From the NCBI RefSeq assembly GCF_016629525.1, contig NZ_AP024269.1, forward strand, positions 62,001 through 126,000: DNA of 64,000 nucleotides. Direction: 5' to 3'. Within the stretch, counting starts at the first letter, position 1. The number at the start of each line of letters is the position of its first letter. Origin of the DNA: Kaistia sp. 32K (GTDB lineage: Bacteria; Pseudomonadota; Alphaproteobacteria; Rhizobiales; Kaistiaceae). The notes under the pieces are model-generated. The model was given only the letters and a program-made list of their open reading frames with translations, was not told the origin of the DNA and did not search any database. A program made the position numbers and the translations under genes. Below are positions 9,523-17,758 of the stretch, one piece after another.

Positions 9523-10820
9523 GCCGGCTGCTCCGCGATCGCGACATTCTTCCAGCGTCCGAGCGCGAGGGACCGGCAGACGAGCAGCAGCGAAGCCGTT
9601 GCGATCATGGCGAGCGCGGTGCCGGTCAGTCCGAAGGCGTGGACGAGCAGAACGCCGAGAACGGCCGAGGCGAGGGCGGCGCCGAGATTGATCAGCGCGA
9701 GCGGGCGATCGAGGCCGAGGCTGTAGAGGCCGTAATTGACCGCGTCGGCGACGAGCCGGATCGCCATGGCGAGGAGCATCCAGCCGAGCAGGCGGGCGTC
9801 GACCGGCGCGCCGGCACCGAGCAGCCGGGGCAGGGCGAAGGCGGTGGCGACGAGCAGCAGCGTTCCAAGCGCGATCGCGGCGACGGCGACGCGCGCGATC
9901 ATGTGGGCCAGCGCCCGCCGCCAGGCCTCGGTCCCGCCGTCCCGCCGCGCCTGGACCAGATCGGGCAGCGATACCTGTACGATCGCGGCGGAGACGAGGA
10001 CGTGCAGCGCGTTGGCGATCGACCAGTGCAGCACGAACACGCCGACGGCGCGGAGATCGAGGAACCAGTCGACGATGTAGCGGTCGAGATAGACCATGCC
10101 GACGAGGGCGAGGTCGTTCAGATAGATCAGCCAGCCTTCGCGCAGGCGGCGGCGGAGCCGGTCCTTGTCTATGGAAGCTCGGCCGATCGCGGCGAGCGGC
10201 CAGGCGCGGAGGACGATGGCGAGCCCGGCGAAATTGGCGAAGAGCGCCGCGAGCCAGCAGGCCAGCACGAAATCCAGCGTCCGGAGCTCCGGCAGCAGGA
10301 TGCCGAGCCCGGCTGCCGGCACGACCCAGGCGCCGGTGCGGATGAAGAGCAGCCAGTTGGCGGCAAGCGGCTTGCCGACGCTGATCAGCGCGACATGGAT
10401 GTCGAAGGCGAAGGCCTCCAGAACGAGGATCGGCGCAACGAGGAGGAGCGAGGCCGGCGGCGTGACGATGCCGGCGCCGATCAGCGCAGCGCAGGCGATA
10501 CCGGCCGCCGCCAGGCTGAGCCCGGTCAGGACCAGCCGGTCGCGCACCCGCCGCCCGGCCTCGACCGGCGGGCGGCCGACGATCTCGCGGCCGAGGAAAT
10601 AGCTGGCGCCCCAGCCGAGCGCTACCGGCGTGACGCCCGCCGCGCCCTGGATCAGCCCGAACTTTCCGACCGCGTCGATGCCGAGATAGCGGGCGAGATA
10701 GACGAGGAGGGCGAGGCGCATGGCGAGGCCCATGGCGCGGATAGCGAGATTGGCGACCGGCGTGACGAGCCGGGCGGTAATCGTCCGCGTTGCCGGGTCG
10801 GCCGTCGCTCCGGCGCGCAT
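9519..10820 (-). CDS. Polysaccharide flippase (Wzx-like, MOP superfamily)
   Basis: A 433-residue integral membrane protein with about a dozen hydrophobic helices and the typical start LAIRAMGLAMRLALLVYLARYLG, then GKFGLIQGAAGVTPVALGWG. Wzx flippases move lipid-linked repeat units across the inner membrane. It overlaps the following GT4 gene by 4 nt (ATGA) and the preceding GT4 by one base. A second flippase-like gene lies in the other half of the EPS locus (24024-25496). Confidence 0.87.
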   Translation of the reverse strand: MRAGATADPATRTITARLVTPVANLAIRAMGLAMRLALLVYLARYLGIDAVGKFGLIQGAAGVTPVALGWGASYFLGREIVGRPPVEAGRRVRDRLVLTGLSLAAAGIACAALIGAGIVTPPASLLLVAPILVLEAFAFDIHVALISVGKPLAANWLLFIRTGAWVVPAAGLGILLPELRTLDFVLACWLAALFANFAGLAIVLRAWPLAAIGRASIDKDRLRRRLREGWLIYLNDLALVGMVYLDRYIVDWFLDLRAVGVFVLHWSIANALHVLVSAAIVQVSLPDLVQARRDGGTEAWRRALAHMIARVAVAAIALGTLLLVATAFALPRLLGAGAPVDARLLGWMLLAMAIRLVADAVNYGLYSLGLDRPLALINLGAALASAVLGVLLVHAFGLTGTALAMIATASLLLVCRSLALGRWKNVAIAEQPA

Positions 10821-11959
10821 CAGCGGGCCTGCCCGGTGGCTGCGCTCGCCGGACCGGCTTGCGCCGCTCGCCGCGGCAATCGCTCCGCCCGCTGTTCGAG
10901 TTGGGCCGCGATCCGGTCCCAGTCGAGCGACGCCGCATAGGCGCGGCCGGCCTCGGCATGGCGGTCAGCCTCGGCGAGCGCCGCTTCCGCTGCGTCGGCG
11001 AGGCTTTGTGGATCCGCGCGCGCGACGACGCCGCAGCCGGAAGCGGCGACGATGGTCTGCGCGCCATTGCCGGGATCGTCGGTGGTGACGACCGGCAGCC
11101 CGCTCGCCATCGCCTCGGCGACGACGCGCGGAAAACCCTCGCGCCGGCTGGTCAGCGCCAGCAATGCGCTCTCGGCAAGCAGGCGGGCGCGGGTGGCGTC
11201 GTCGACGGTGCCGAGGATGTCGATCTCTTCCCGCGCCGGCGAGGTGGCGACGCGGTGGCGGAGCTCCGGCATGGCGGGGCCGTCGCCGGCGATGGTCAGC
11301 CGGTCCGGATAGCCGCGCTCGCGCAGCGCCTCGAACGCCGCGACGAGCAGCGGCAGGTTCTTGTGCGCGGCGACGCGGCCGAGCGAGAGAAGTCCCCGCC
11401 GGGACGCGGCGGCCGGCGCGGCATAGGCAGCGAGATCAAGGCCGCTCGGCAGCACGAAGAAGGGCCGGCCGGAGGCAGCTCCGATCGCCTCGGCGACGGC
11501 ATGGCTGATCGCGGCGTTGTCGGCCGTGAGGCGGGGCAGCCAGCGCTGGATCGTCCGGTGGAACGGGTCGTCGCGAACCTCGCACCAGTGCAGGATCGCC
11601 CGCCGCCGCGCCGCGCGCGGCAAGGTCACGGCATGCAGCAGCGGCCATTGATTGAGGAGCACGAGGTCATGCTCGCCGCCGCGAAGTCTCCGGCGGGTCC
11701 AGAGCGCGTAGCGGAAAATCGCCGGCCAGCTCCGCTTCATCCAGGCGCGCGGCGGCGCGGTGTAGGTCGGCGCCACCGGATGCCGGTAGATCCGCAGCCC
11801 GTCGACCGCCTCCTCGGCCGCGAGCCCCTCGGCATGCGCGACGCTGAAGATCTCAACCTCGTGGCCGCGCGCGGCGAGCGCCCGGCCGAGGCCGGCGAAG
11901 AACAGTTCCTGGCCGCCGAGGCTGGGCGGGAAGAGCTCGGTCAGGAGCGCGATCCGCAT
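10820..11959 (-). CDS. GT4-family glycosyltransferase (EPS repeat unit)
   Basis: A 379-residue GT-B glycosyltransferase. It begins MRIALLTELFPPSLGGQE with the acceptor-side glycine loop; LSLGRVAAHKNLPLLVAAFE opens the donor domain; EGFPRVVAE is the E-x7-E motif followed by GLPVVTTDDPGNG. The C-terminal 25 residues are low-complexity (Ala/Arg rich). It is co-translated with the SDR upstream (ATGA) and the flippase downstream (TGATG). Donor and linkage are unknown. Confidence 0.9.
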   Translation of the reverse strand: MRIALLTELFPPSLGGQELFFAGLGRALAARGHEVEIFSVAHAEGLAAEEAVDGLRIYRHPVAPTYTAPPRAWMKRSWPAIFRYALWTRRRLRGGEHDLVLLNQWPLLHAVTLPRAARRRAILHWCEVRDDPFHRTIQRWLPRLTADNAAISHAVAEAIGAASGRPFFVLPSGLDLAAYAAPAAASRRGLLSLGRVAAHKNLPLLVAAFEALRERGYPDRLTIAGDGPAMPELRHRVATSPAREEIDILGTVDDATRARLLAESALLALTSRREGFPRVVAEAMASGLPVVTTDDPGNGAQTIVAASGCGVVARADPQSLADAAEAALAEADRHAEAGRAYAASLDWDRIAAQLEQRAERLPRRAAQAGPASAATGQAR

Positions 11960-12945
11960 CAGGTCACCCCGGCCGGTTCGAGCGGGCGCTCGAACAGAAG
12001 CGGGCTGAAATCCGGCCGGTTCCAGAGATCGTGCAGGCTGTCGTCGATCGTCCGGCGCGGTCGCCAGCCGAAGCGCCGGCCGATCCGGCCGATGTCGGCG
12101 GCGAGGAACGGTCGGTCGACGGCGCGGTTCCGCGCGGCGTCGGGAATGGCTTCGAGATGGAGGCCGGAGATGGCGCGCATCCTGTCGAGGATCTCGGCGA
12201 CGGAATGGCATTCGGAGGTGCCGAGATTGACGGCGAGGCTGGTGCCGCGCGGCACGTTGCCCGCGAGCGCCAGCGCGGCGAGGCCGGAAGCGGCGTCGTC
12301 GACATGGATATAGTCGCGCTTCGGCCAGAGATTGCCGAGCCGCAGCAATCGCCGGCCGGATCGTATCTGCCAGACGATCTCCGGCAGCAAATGGGGATTG
12401 GTCTCGCCGGGGCCGACGACGTTGAAGAGCCGCGCGGCGATGCCGGCGAAGTCGCGACCGCGGGCGAAATGGGCGAGATATTGCTCGGCCTGGAACTTGG
12501 TCAGTCCGTAGAGGTCGACCGGGCCGAGCGCCGAGCGGTCCTCGACATGCGGGCTTTCGGCCGGGCGATAGACGGCGGCGCTGCTCGCCAGCACGAAGCG
12601 GCACCCGGAAGGCGCCGCGCGAAGCAGGTTGACCGTGCCGGCGAGATTGACCGTCACCGCCGTGAGCGGATCGCGCTCGCATTCGGGGATGAAATGGGTG
12701 GCGGCGAGGTGCAGGATGATCTCGGGCGCGAAGGCGTCCATCGTGCCGGCGACGAGGGGGCCGTCGCGGATATCCCCCTCGACCAGGATGAATTGCTCCC
12801 GCTCGGCGGCGGAGAAGCGATCTCGCCCGAAATGGAGCGCGTCCAGCACCAGGACGTCGTGGTGGGCGATGAGCAGGCGCACCAGTGCCCTGCCGACGAA
12901 GCCCGACCCGCCCGTCACCAGAATCCGGCTGCGATGGCTTGCCAT
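11959..12945 (-). CDS. NAD-dependent epimerase/dehydratase (extended SDR)
   Basis: A 328-residue nucleotide-sugar enzyme, first gene of the minus-strand EPS operon. It has the Rossmann motif VTGGSGFVG (residues 10-18), the active-site YGLTK (Y-x3-K) with an upstream ASSAAVYR serine segment, and the sugar-binding RLFNVVGPGETNPH. It probably makes an activated sugar (epimerase or 4,6-dehydratase type) for the two neighbouring GT4 enzymes. The exact reaction is not evident. Confidence 0.85.
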   Translation of the reverse strand: MASHRSRILVTGGSGFVGRALVRLLIAHHDVLVLDALHFGRDRFSAAEREQFILVEGDIRDGPLVAGTMDAFAPEIILHLAATHFIPECERDPLTAVTVNLAGTVNLLRAAPSGCRFVLASSAAVYRPAESPHVEDRSALGPVDLYGLTKFQAEQYLAHFARGRDFAGIAARLFNVVGPGETNPHLLPEIVWQIRSGRRLLRLGNLWPKRDYIHVDDAASGLAALALAGNVPRGTSLAVNLGTSECHSVAEILDRMRAISGLHLEAIPDAARNRAVDRPFLAADIGRIGRRFGWRPRRTIDDSLHDLWNRPDFSPLLFERPLEPAGVT

Positions 12946-13569
12946 GGAGCTCCCCCCGGAGGCTCGTCCGGGCCGGACGACCTCGGTCGCCGGCGCGGCT
13001 CTTCATTTCAAGCTGGGCATTGCATGCGTGGCGGCAGTCGAAATGCGACGAGGAATCCGGCGCTTACTGGCTTTGACCGGCCTGTCGCAGGTCGATCCGC
13101 AGCACGTTTCTTTAGCACGATGTAGGAAAGTTCGCCATTCGGCCGGAGCCGATGTCAAAGCCTCCGCCCGGCAAGCTGCAGTGCAACGGCACACTTGGGG
13201 CGCGAAAAGCCGTGGCTTGGTCGTTAAGCAATCGGAAACGATGTTTCCGATTATCCACGTTAATTACATTGCCTTCCTATGTATTGAGCGGAGGCAGATC
13301 AGATTTGGCTTTCGTGCGAGTCTCGCCGAGTCGCTGCGCCTGAGTCGCGCCCTGCGACAATCTTGCAGTTTTCCATCCGAAATCGCTGGAATGTGGCGAC
13401 ATTTCGGGCGCCGCCTGCGAAAGCCGGCCGAATCTGGATCCAAGTGTGGAGATATTGTGGCGAGGCCGATTTCACTGCTTTGATTCAAACTCTCGCTGTG
13501 TCTCGGCGACAACACTAATTCGGATGGGCTGTGATATAGCTAGCTCACGTTATTCAATGGAGCTCCCCG
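12946..13569. promoter_or_regulatory. 624-bp regulatory gap between EPS operon and first omp gene
   Basis: It should hold the leftward promoter of the SDR-GT4 operon and the rightward promoter of the first omp gene. A perfect palindrome lies at 13231-13251 (arms ATCGGAAAC and GTTTCCGAT, loop GAT), followed by a block that is conserved upstream of the second omp gene. The last 75 bases before the ATG are nearly identical to those of the second copy (CTCGGCGACAACACT, then GGGCTGTGATATA). No gene was seen here. Confidence 0.65.
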
Positions 13570-14247
13570 ATGAACATCCTCCGCATTTCTGCTCTCGCTT
13601 CCGTCTCGCTGCTGGCCCTCGGCGTCACCGCCCAGGCCGCTGACCTGACCTACGAGCCCGCTCCGGTCGCTGCCGCTGCCCCGGCCGCCTTCAACTGGAC
13701 CGGCTTCTACCTCGGCGTGCACGCCGGCGCCGCGATCACCAAGGGCGACTACACGGTCAACGGCTTCGACATCGGCAGCGAGTCCAACACCGGCTTCATC
13801 GGTGGCGTCCAGGCTGGTTACAACTACCAGATCGACAACATCGTGATCGGCGCCCAGACGGACCTCGCCTACACCTCGGCCAAGATCGGCGACTCGTACC
13901 TCGGCTACTCGGCTGACAACAAGCTCGATTGGCTCGGCACCACGACCGCTCGCGTCGGCTACGCCTTCGACAACTTCCTGGTCTACGGCAAGGGCGGTGT
14001 CGCCTACGGCGAGTCGAAGATCGACGCCAACACCCCGGTCGGTTCGTTCGACGAGTCGAAGTGGCACGTTGGTTGGACGGCTGGCGTCGGCGCTGAATAC
14101 GCCTTCACCCAGAACATCACCGGCCTGGTCGAGTACAACTACGTCGACCTCGGCTCCAAGACCTACTTCGAGAACGTCGTCGGCGGCGGCGTCAAGGCCG
14201 ACCTGACGTCGAACGTCATCAAGGCTGGTCTGAACTACAAGTTCTAA
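13570..14247 (+). CDS. Outer membrane beta-barrel protein, Omp25/Omp31 family (copy 1)
   Basis: A 225-residue small outer membrane barrel. Signal peptide at residues 1-23 (cleavage after TAQA), then the family opening FNWTGFYLGVHAGAA, repeated amphipathic strands (GFIGGVQAGYNYQ, TARVGYAFDNFLVYGKGGVAYG, GWTAGVGAEYAF) and a terminal aromatic (GLNYKF) needed for BamA-type assembly. Codons are strongly biased (AAC, TAC, AAG, TTC), as in highly expressed genes. Copy 2 follows 264 bp downstream with the same promoter elements and terminator. Variation between copies is mostly in predicted loops. Confidence 0.93.
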   Translation: MNILRISALASVSLLALGVTAQAADLTYEPAPVAAAAPAAFNWTGFYLGVHAGAAITKGDYTVNGFDIGSESNTGFIGGVQAGYNYQIDNIVIGAQTDLAYTSAKIGDSYLGYSADNKLDWLGTTTARVGYAFDNFLVYGKGGVAYGESKIDANTPVGSFDESKWHVGWTAGVGAEYAFTQNITGLVEYNYVDLGSKTYFENVVGGGVKADLTSNVIKAGLNYKF

Positions 14248-14270
14248 TCCGACTTTCGGATTGGTACCGG

Positions 14271-14297
14271 AAAGGCGGCCCATCGGGCCGCCTTTTT
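14271..14297 (+). terminator. Rho-independent terminator of omp copy 1
   Basis: Stem AAAGGCGGCC (14271-14280) pairs with 14286-14295 across loop CATCG and ends in a T run. The same hairpin recurs after copy 2. Confidence 0.9.
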
Positions 14298-14337
14298 CGT
14301 TTTGGGTCGATGCGAAAGGGGGGCTCGGCGGTTCACA

Positions 14338-14511
14338 ATTCGGAAATCATGTCTCCGAATATCAATGTTAATTGCGTTGTCTTTCTATGTATTTGACAAG
14401 CTAAGAAACTGAATTCTCTGCCTAATTTCTGCTTCTTGCTGTGGCTCGGCGACAACACTCATTCGGTTGGGCTGTGATATAACTCGCTCACGTTCTTGCA
14501 TGGAGCCCCCG
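14338..14511 (+). promoter_or_regulatory. Promoter and leader region of omp copy 2, duplicated from copy 1
   Basis: An inverted repeat at 14338-14360 (ATTCGGAAA against TCTCCGAAT, one mismatch) matches the palindrome at 13231-13251. Downstream, TTAATT, then CTATGTATT, and the block CTCGGCGACAACACT with GGGCTGTGATATA are shared with copy 1. Copy 1 carries about 165 bp more between the palindrome and the core promoter block. The GATATA segment is the best -10 candidate. Confidence 0.6.
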
Positions 14512-15189
14512 ATGAACATCCTCCGCGTTTCCGCTCTCGCGTCCGTTTCGCTGCTCGCTCTGGGCCTCACCGCCCAGGCCGCTGACCTGACCTACGAGCC
14601 CGCTCCGGTCGCCGCCGCTGCCCCGGCCGCCTTCAACTGGACCGGCTTCTACCTCGGCGTGCACGCCGGCGCCGCGATCCTGGATGGCGACTACAGCTTC
14701 ACCGGCGTCGACATCGGCAGCGACAAGAACACCGGCTTCATCGGTGGCGCGCAGGCCGGCTACAACTACCAGATCGACAACATCGTGATCGGCGCCCAGA
14801 CCGACTTCGCCTACACCTCGGCGAAGATCGGCGACCAGAACTTCCTCGGCGCCACGGCCGAGAACAAGCTCGAGTGGCTCGGTTCGACGACCGCTCGCGT
14901 CGGCTACGCCTTCGACAACTTCCTGGTCTACGGCCAGGGCGGTGTCGCCTACGGCCAGTCGAAGATCGACGTCAACACCCCGATCGGCTCGGTCGACGAT
15001 TCGAAGTGGCACGTTGGTTGGACGGCTGGCGTCGGCGCCGAATACGCCTTCACCCACAACATCACCGGCCTGCTCGAGTACAACTACGTCGACCTCGGCT
15101 CCAAGACCTACTTCGAGAACGCCACCAACGGCATCAAGGCCGACCTGACGACCAACGTCATCAAGGCTGGTCTGAACTACAAGTTCTGA
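14512..15189 (+). CDS. Outer membrane beta-barrel protein, Omp25/Omp31 family (copy 2)
   Basis: A 225-residue paralogue of the preceding gene. Signal peptide at residues 1-23, the same N-terminal mature segment (ADLTYEPAPVAAAAPAAFNW) and the same C-terminal strand (GLNYKF). Differences cluster in short segments expected to be loops (for example ILDGDYSFTGVDIGSDKN against ITKGDYTVNGFDIGSESN). The ATG at 14512 is chosen over an upstream ATG at 14467 because it aligns with copy 1. It is the product of a recent tandem duplication and probably a highly expressed structural or porin-like protein. Confidence 0.93.
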   Translation: MNILRVSALASVSLLALGLTAQAADLTYEPAPVAAAAPAAFNWTGFYLGVHAGAAILDGDYSFTGVDIGSDKNTGFIGGAQAGYNYQIDNIVIGAQTDFAYTSAKIGDQNFLGATAENKLEWLGSTTARVGYAFDNFLVYGQGGVAYGQSKIDVNTPIGSVDDSKWHVGWTAGVGAEYAFTHNITGLLEYNYVDLGSKTYFENATNGIKADLTTNVIKAGLNYKF

Positions 15190-15209
15190 TCCGCTGGGAT
15201 CGGTACCGG

Positions 15210-15235
15210 AAAGGCGGCCCATCGGGCCGCCTTTT
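15210..15235 (+). terminator. Rho-independent terminator of omp copy 2
   Basis: The same AAAGGCGGCC-CATCG-GGCCGCCTTT hairpin with T run as after copy 1. Confidence 0.88.
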
Positions 15236-15247
15236 CGTTTTGAGCTC

Positions 15248-15277
15248 AAAAGGGGCCGCCTCGCGCGGCCCCTTTTT
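15248..15277. terminator. Second, probably bidirectional terminator hairpin
   Basis: A perfect 12-bp stem (AAAAGGGGCCGC at 15248-15259, complement at 15265-15276) flanked by an A run on one side and a T run on the other. It can terminate in either direction, 13 bp after the omp copy 2 terminator. Confidence 0.8.
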
Positions 15278-15294
15278 GTTGGCCGTGCCCGCTA

Positions 15295-15392
15295 GAGCCT
15301 TTCATCGTTTCATGGAAACGATGAAAGGCTCCAACTATTTGTTGGGTCGCGTTTTCTTCACGCGAACCGGTACTCACTTCGCTCGAAAACGC
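15295..15392. repeat. Composite palindromic intergenic element (REP-like)
   Basis: Two inverted repeats lie side by side. First, perfect 17-bp arms at 15295-15311 (GAGCCTTTCATCGTTTC) and 15315-15331 separated by ATG. Second, arms GCGTTTTC (15349-15356) and GAAAACGC (15385-15392) around an ACCGGT core. The structure resembles dispersed palindromic elements of Rhizobiales genomes. Copy number elsewhere cannot be seen here. Confidence 0.7.
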
Positions 15393-15444
15393 TCTTGTGG
15401 TTCGCCGAAGCCGCTTGCCAGGCGGCGGATCCTTCCGTACAAGC

Positions 15445-15462
15445 GTTATGTTATAACATAAC
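15445..15462. promoter_or_regulatory. Zur-box-like perfect palindrome upstream of zinc GTPase
   Basis: GTTATGTTATAACATAAC is a perfect 18-bp palindrome ending 14 bases before the ATG of the COG0523 gene. Its form matches Zur boxes of proteobacteria, and COG0523 GTPases are classic Zur targets. Repression under zinc sufficiency is therefore likely. Confidence 0.8.
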
Positions 15463-15476
15463 ATGGGAACTGCGCG

Positions 15477-16706
15477 ATGCCACCCATCGACGCCGACGGC
15501 CGTCTGCCCGTCACCGTGCTCTCCGGCTTTCTCGGCGCCGGCAAGACGACACTGCTGAACCACATCCTGCACAATCGCGAAGGCCGGCGCGTCGCCGTCA
15601 TCGTCAACGACATGAGCGAGGTGAACATCGACGCCGGGCTCGTGCGCGACGGTGGCGCCAACCTCTCGCGCACCGAGGAACAGCTCGTCGAGATGTCGAA
15701 TGGCTGCATCTGCTGCACGCTGCGCGACGACCTGCTGCAGGAAGTCCGGGCGCTCGCCGTCGAGGGGCGGTTCGACTATCTGCTGATCGAGGGAACCGGC
15801 ATCGCCGAGCCGCTGCCGATCGCCGCCACCTTCGAGTTTCGCGACGAGGCGGGCGCGTCGCTCGCCGACGTCGCAAGGCTCGACACCATGGTGACCGTCG
15901 TCGACGCGGTGAACCTTTTGAACGATTATTCCAGCCGGGATCTCCTGCGCCATCGCGGCGAGACGGCGGGGGAGGGCGACGAGCGGGCGCTGGTCGATCT
16001 CCTGGTCGAGCAGATCGAGTTCGCCGATGTCGTTGTTATCAACAAGGCCGAGGACGTCGAGCCGCACGAGCGCGATCTGGTCGCCACGATTGTGCGGGCG
16101 CTTAATCCCGACGCGCGCATCGTCTTCGCCGCCTTCGGCCGGGTGGCGATCGGCGATGTGCTCGGCACCGGCCTGTTCGATCCGGACCGGGCCGAGGAAC
16201 ATCCGCTCTGGTTCAAGGAACTGAACGGCTTTCGCGACCATGTGCCCGAGACGGAGGAATACGGCATATCGAGCTTCGTCTACCGGGCGCGGAGGCCGTT
16301 TCACCCGGCCCGATTTCAGGCGTTTCTGGCGGCGAGCTGGCCGGGGCTCATCCGGGCGAAGGGGTTGTTCTGGCTGGCGACGCGGCCCGAATGGGTGGGC
16401 GACATGAGCCTCGCCGGATCGCTCTGCCGCACCGGGCCGATGGGCTTCTGGTGGGCGGCGGTGCCGAAGGAGCGCTGGCCGGACGACGCCGAATGGCAGG
16501 CACGGTTGAAGCGGAACTGGGCGCCGGCCTTCGGCGATCGCCGGCAGGAACTGGTCTTCATCGGCAGCAAGCTCGACGAGGCGGCAATCCGCGCGGCGCT
16601 CGATGCCTGCCTGGTCGGCTCGTCGGATCCCGCCCGCTTCGACATCGCCGCGTACCGCGATCTCGACGATCCGTTCCCGGACTGGCGGCGCGGCCGGGCG
16701 GCGTGA
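15477..16706 (+). CDS. COG0523 GTPase, zinc metallochaperone (ZigA/ZagA type)
   Basis: A 409-residue G3E-family P-loop GTPase. Walker A GFLGAGKT at residues 17-24, the signature metal-binding CxCC (NGCICC, Cys77/79/80), and NKAE as the guanine-specificity loop. The C-terminal CobW_C domain spans roughly residues 265-395. These proteins hand zinc to priority enzymes during starvation. The Zur-box palindrome immediately upstream supports zinc rather than cobalt or nickel. It is followed 4 bp downstream by a small Cys-containing protein. Confidence 0.92.
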   Translation: MPPIDADGRLPVTVLSGFLGAGKTTLLNHILHNREGRRVAVIVNDMSEVNIDAGLVRDGGANLSRTEEQLVEMSNGCICCTLRDDLLQEVRALAVEGRFDYLLIEGTGIAEPLPIAATFEFRDEAGASLADVARLDTMVTVVDAVNLLNDYSSRDLLRHRGETAGEGDERALVDLLVEQIEFADVVVINKAEDVEPHERDLVATIVRALNPDARIVFAAFGRVAIGDVLGTGLFDPDRAEEHPLWFKELNGFRDHVPETEEYGISSFVYRARRPFHPARFQAFLAASWPGLIRAKGLFWLATRPEWVGDMSLAGSLCRTGPMGFWWAAVPKERWPDDAEWQARLKRNWAPAFGDRRQELVFIGSKLDEAAIRAALDACLVGSSDPARFDIAAYRDLDDPFPDWRRGRAA

Positions 16707-16710
16707 GGCG

Positions 16711-17001
16711 ATGCGGTTTTTAAACCCGTTCGCGCCGCGTGAGCCGGCGGTGAACGTGGAGGCCTCGGCCCGCATCAAGGCATGGACGCGGGTGGCGCTC
16801 GGTCTCGACGAGGCGGCGCGCGTCCTGGTGCATGAGCTTGCCTGCGCGCGGCCGGGCTGCCCGCCGCGCGAGACCGTGGTGCTGGTGGTGCCGGCCGACG
16901 CGCCGCCGTTCCGGATCGCCCTGCACCGGGCGATGCACGAGCTGACCGAGGCCGATCTTGCCACCGCCTGGCGGGACCGGCCTCCGGTCGAGGCGGACTA
17001 G
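16711..17001 (+). CDS. Small conserved protein with CARPGCPPRET motif, partner of zinc GTPase
   Basis: A 96-residue soluble protein starting 4 bp after the GTPase stop, so almost certainly co-transcribed under Zur control. The segment HELACARPGCPPRETVVLVV has Cys45 and Cys50, which could bind metal. Small proteins with this motif are, from memory, often found next to COG0523 genes and sometimes misnamed nitrate reductase. The function is unknown. Its TAG stop overlaps the TAG stop of the convergent L,D-transpeptidase gene by two bases. Confidence 0.8.
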   Translation: MRFLNPFAPREPAVNVEASARIKAWTRVALGLDEAARVLVHELACARPGCPPRETVVLVVPADAPPFRIALHRAMHELTEADLATAWRDRPPVEAD

Positions 17002-17708
17002 ATATTCGCCGGCGGCAGCTGCGCCATTTCTCTCTGGCTCTCGGGGCTGTCGAGGACGACGACCTTGGATCCGGAGGGGACACGGTTGTACAGGTCGAGG
17101 ATGTCCTGGTTCATCATGCGGATGCAGCCGGACGACACCGCCTGGCCGATCGACCAGGGCTGGTTGGTGCCGTGGATGCGGTAGAGCGTGTCCTGGCCGT
17201 TCTTGAACAGGTAGAGCGCGCGGGCGCCGAGCGGGTTTTCCGGGCCGCCTTCCATGCCGCCGGCCCACTTCGCGTTACGCTCGGGGTCGCGCTTGATCAT
17301 GTCCTGCGTCGGGGTCCAGCGCGGCCACTGCCGCTTGTACTGCACCGTCGCCGAGCCGGTGAATTCGAGACCGGCCTTGCCGACGCCGACGCCGTAGCGC
17401 AGCGCCTGGCCGTCTTCCTGCACCAGGTAGAGGAAGCGGTTGTGCGGATCGACGACGATCGTGCCGGGCTGCTCGCCGGTCGGGTCCTTGACCACCTGGC
17501 GCATGTTGCGCGTCTGCAGGCGCTTCAGGTCGACGGCCGGAATCGGGAACTTGTCGTCGTCGATGGCGGCGTAGCGGCTGACGGTGGCCGGGTCGAGGCG
17601 CGGCGGCGCTTCGGCGACCGGACCCGTCGTGGCGCAGGCGGTAACGACCGGCAGGAGCAGTGCCAGGGCGACGAAGTTCCGGCGCGACGGGTGGGAGGAA
17701 AGCGACAT
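16998..17708 (-). CDS. L,D-transpeptidase lipoprotein (YkuD domain) with Tat-like signal
   Basis: A 236-residue peptidoglycan cross-linking or protein-anchoring enzyme. The signal has twin arginine (SRRNF) and a lipobox VTAC with Cys25, so it is probably a Tat-exported lipoprotein. The YkuD domain (residues 80-225) shows the catalytic motif: IHGTNQPWSIGQ (His179), then SSGCIRM (Cys195, Arg197). An upstream in-frame ATG at 17735 lacks a Shine-Dalgarno; the ATG at 17708 follows AGAAAG. It is the third gene of a run dsbD, DsbA-like, L,D-transpeptidase on the same strand. Confidence 0.92.
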   Translation of the reverse strand: MSLSSHPSRRNFVALALLLPVVTACATTGPVAEAPPRLDPATVSRYAAIDDDKFPIPAVDLKRLQTRNMRQVVKDPTGEQPGTIVVDPHNRFLYLVQEDGQALRYGVGVGKAGLEFTGSATVQYKRQWPRWTPTQDMIKRDPERNAKWAGGMEGGPENPLGARALYLFKNGQDTLYRIHGTNQPWSIGQAVSSGCIRMMNQDILDLYNRVPSGSKVVVLDSPESQREMAQLPPANI

Positions 17709-17758
17709 GGCGCTTCTTTCTGCTGGGATGGGCATGGGATTGGGGGAACGGATTTCGG

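Noticed and set aside
12629..13483. Plus-strand open frame running from the SDR gene into the omp promoter region
   Set aside because: It begins opposite a real gene, has no start signal and no protein-like pattern in the intergenic part.
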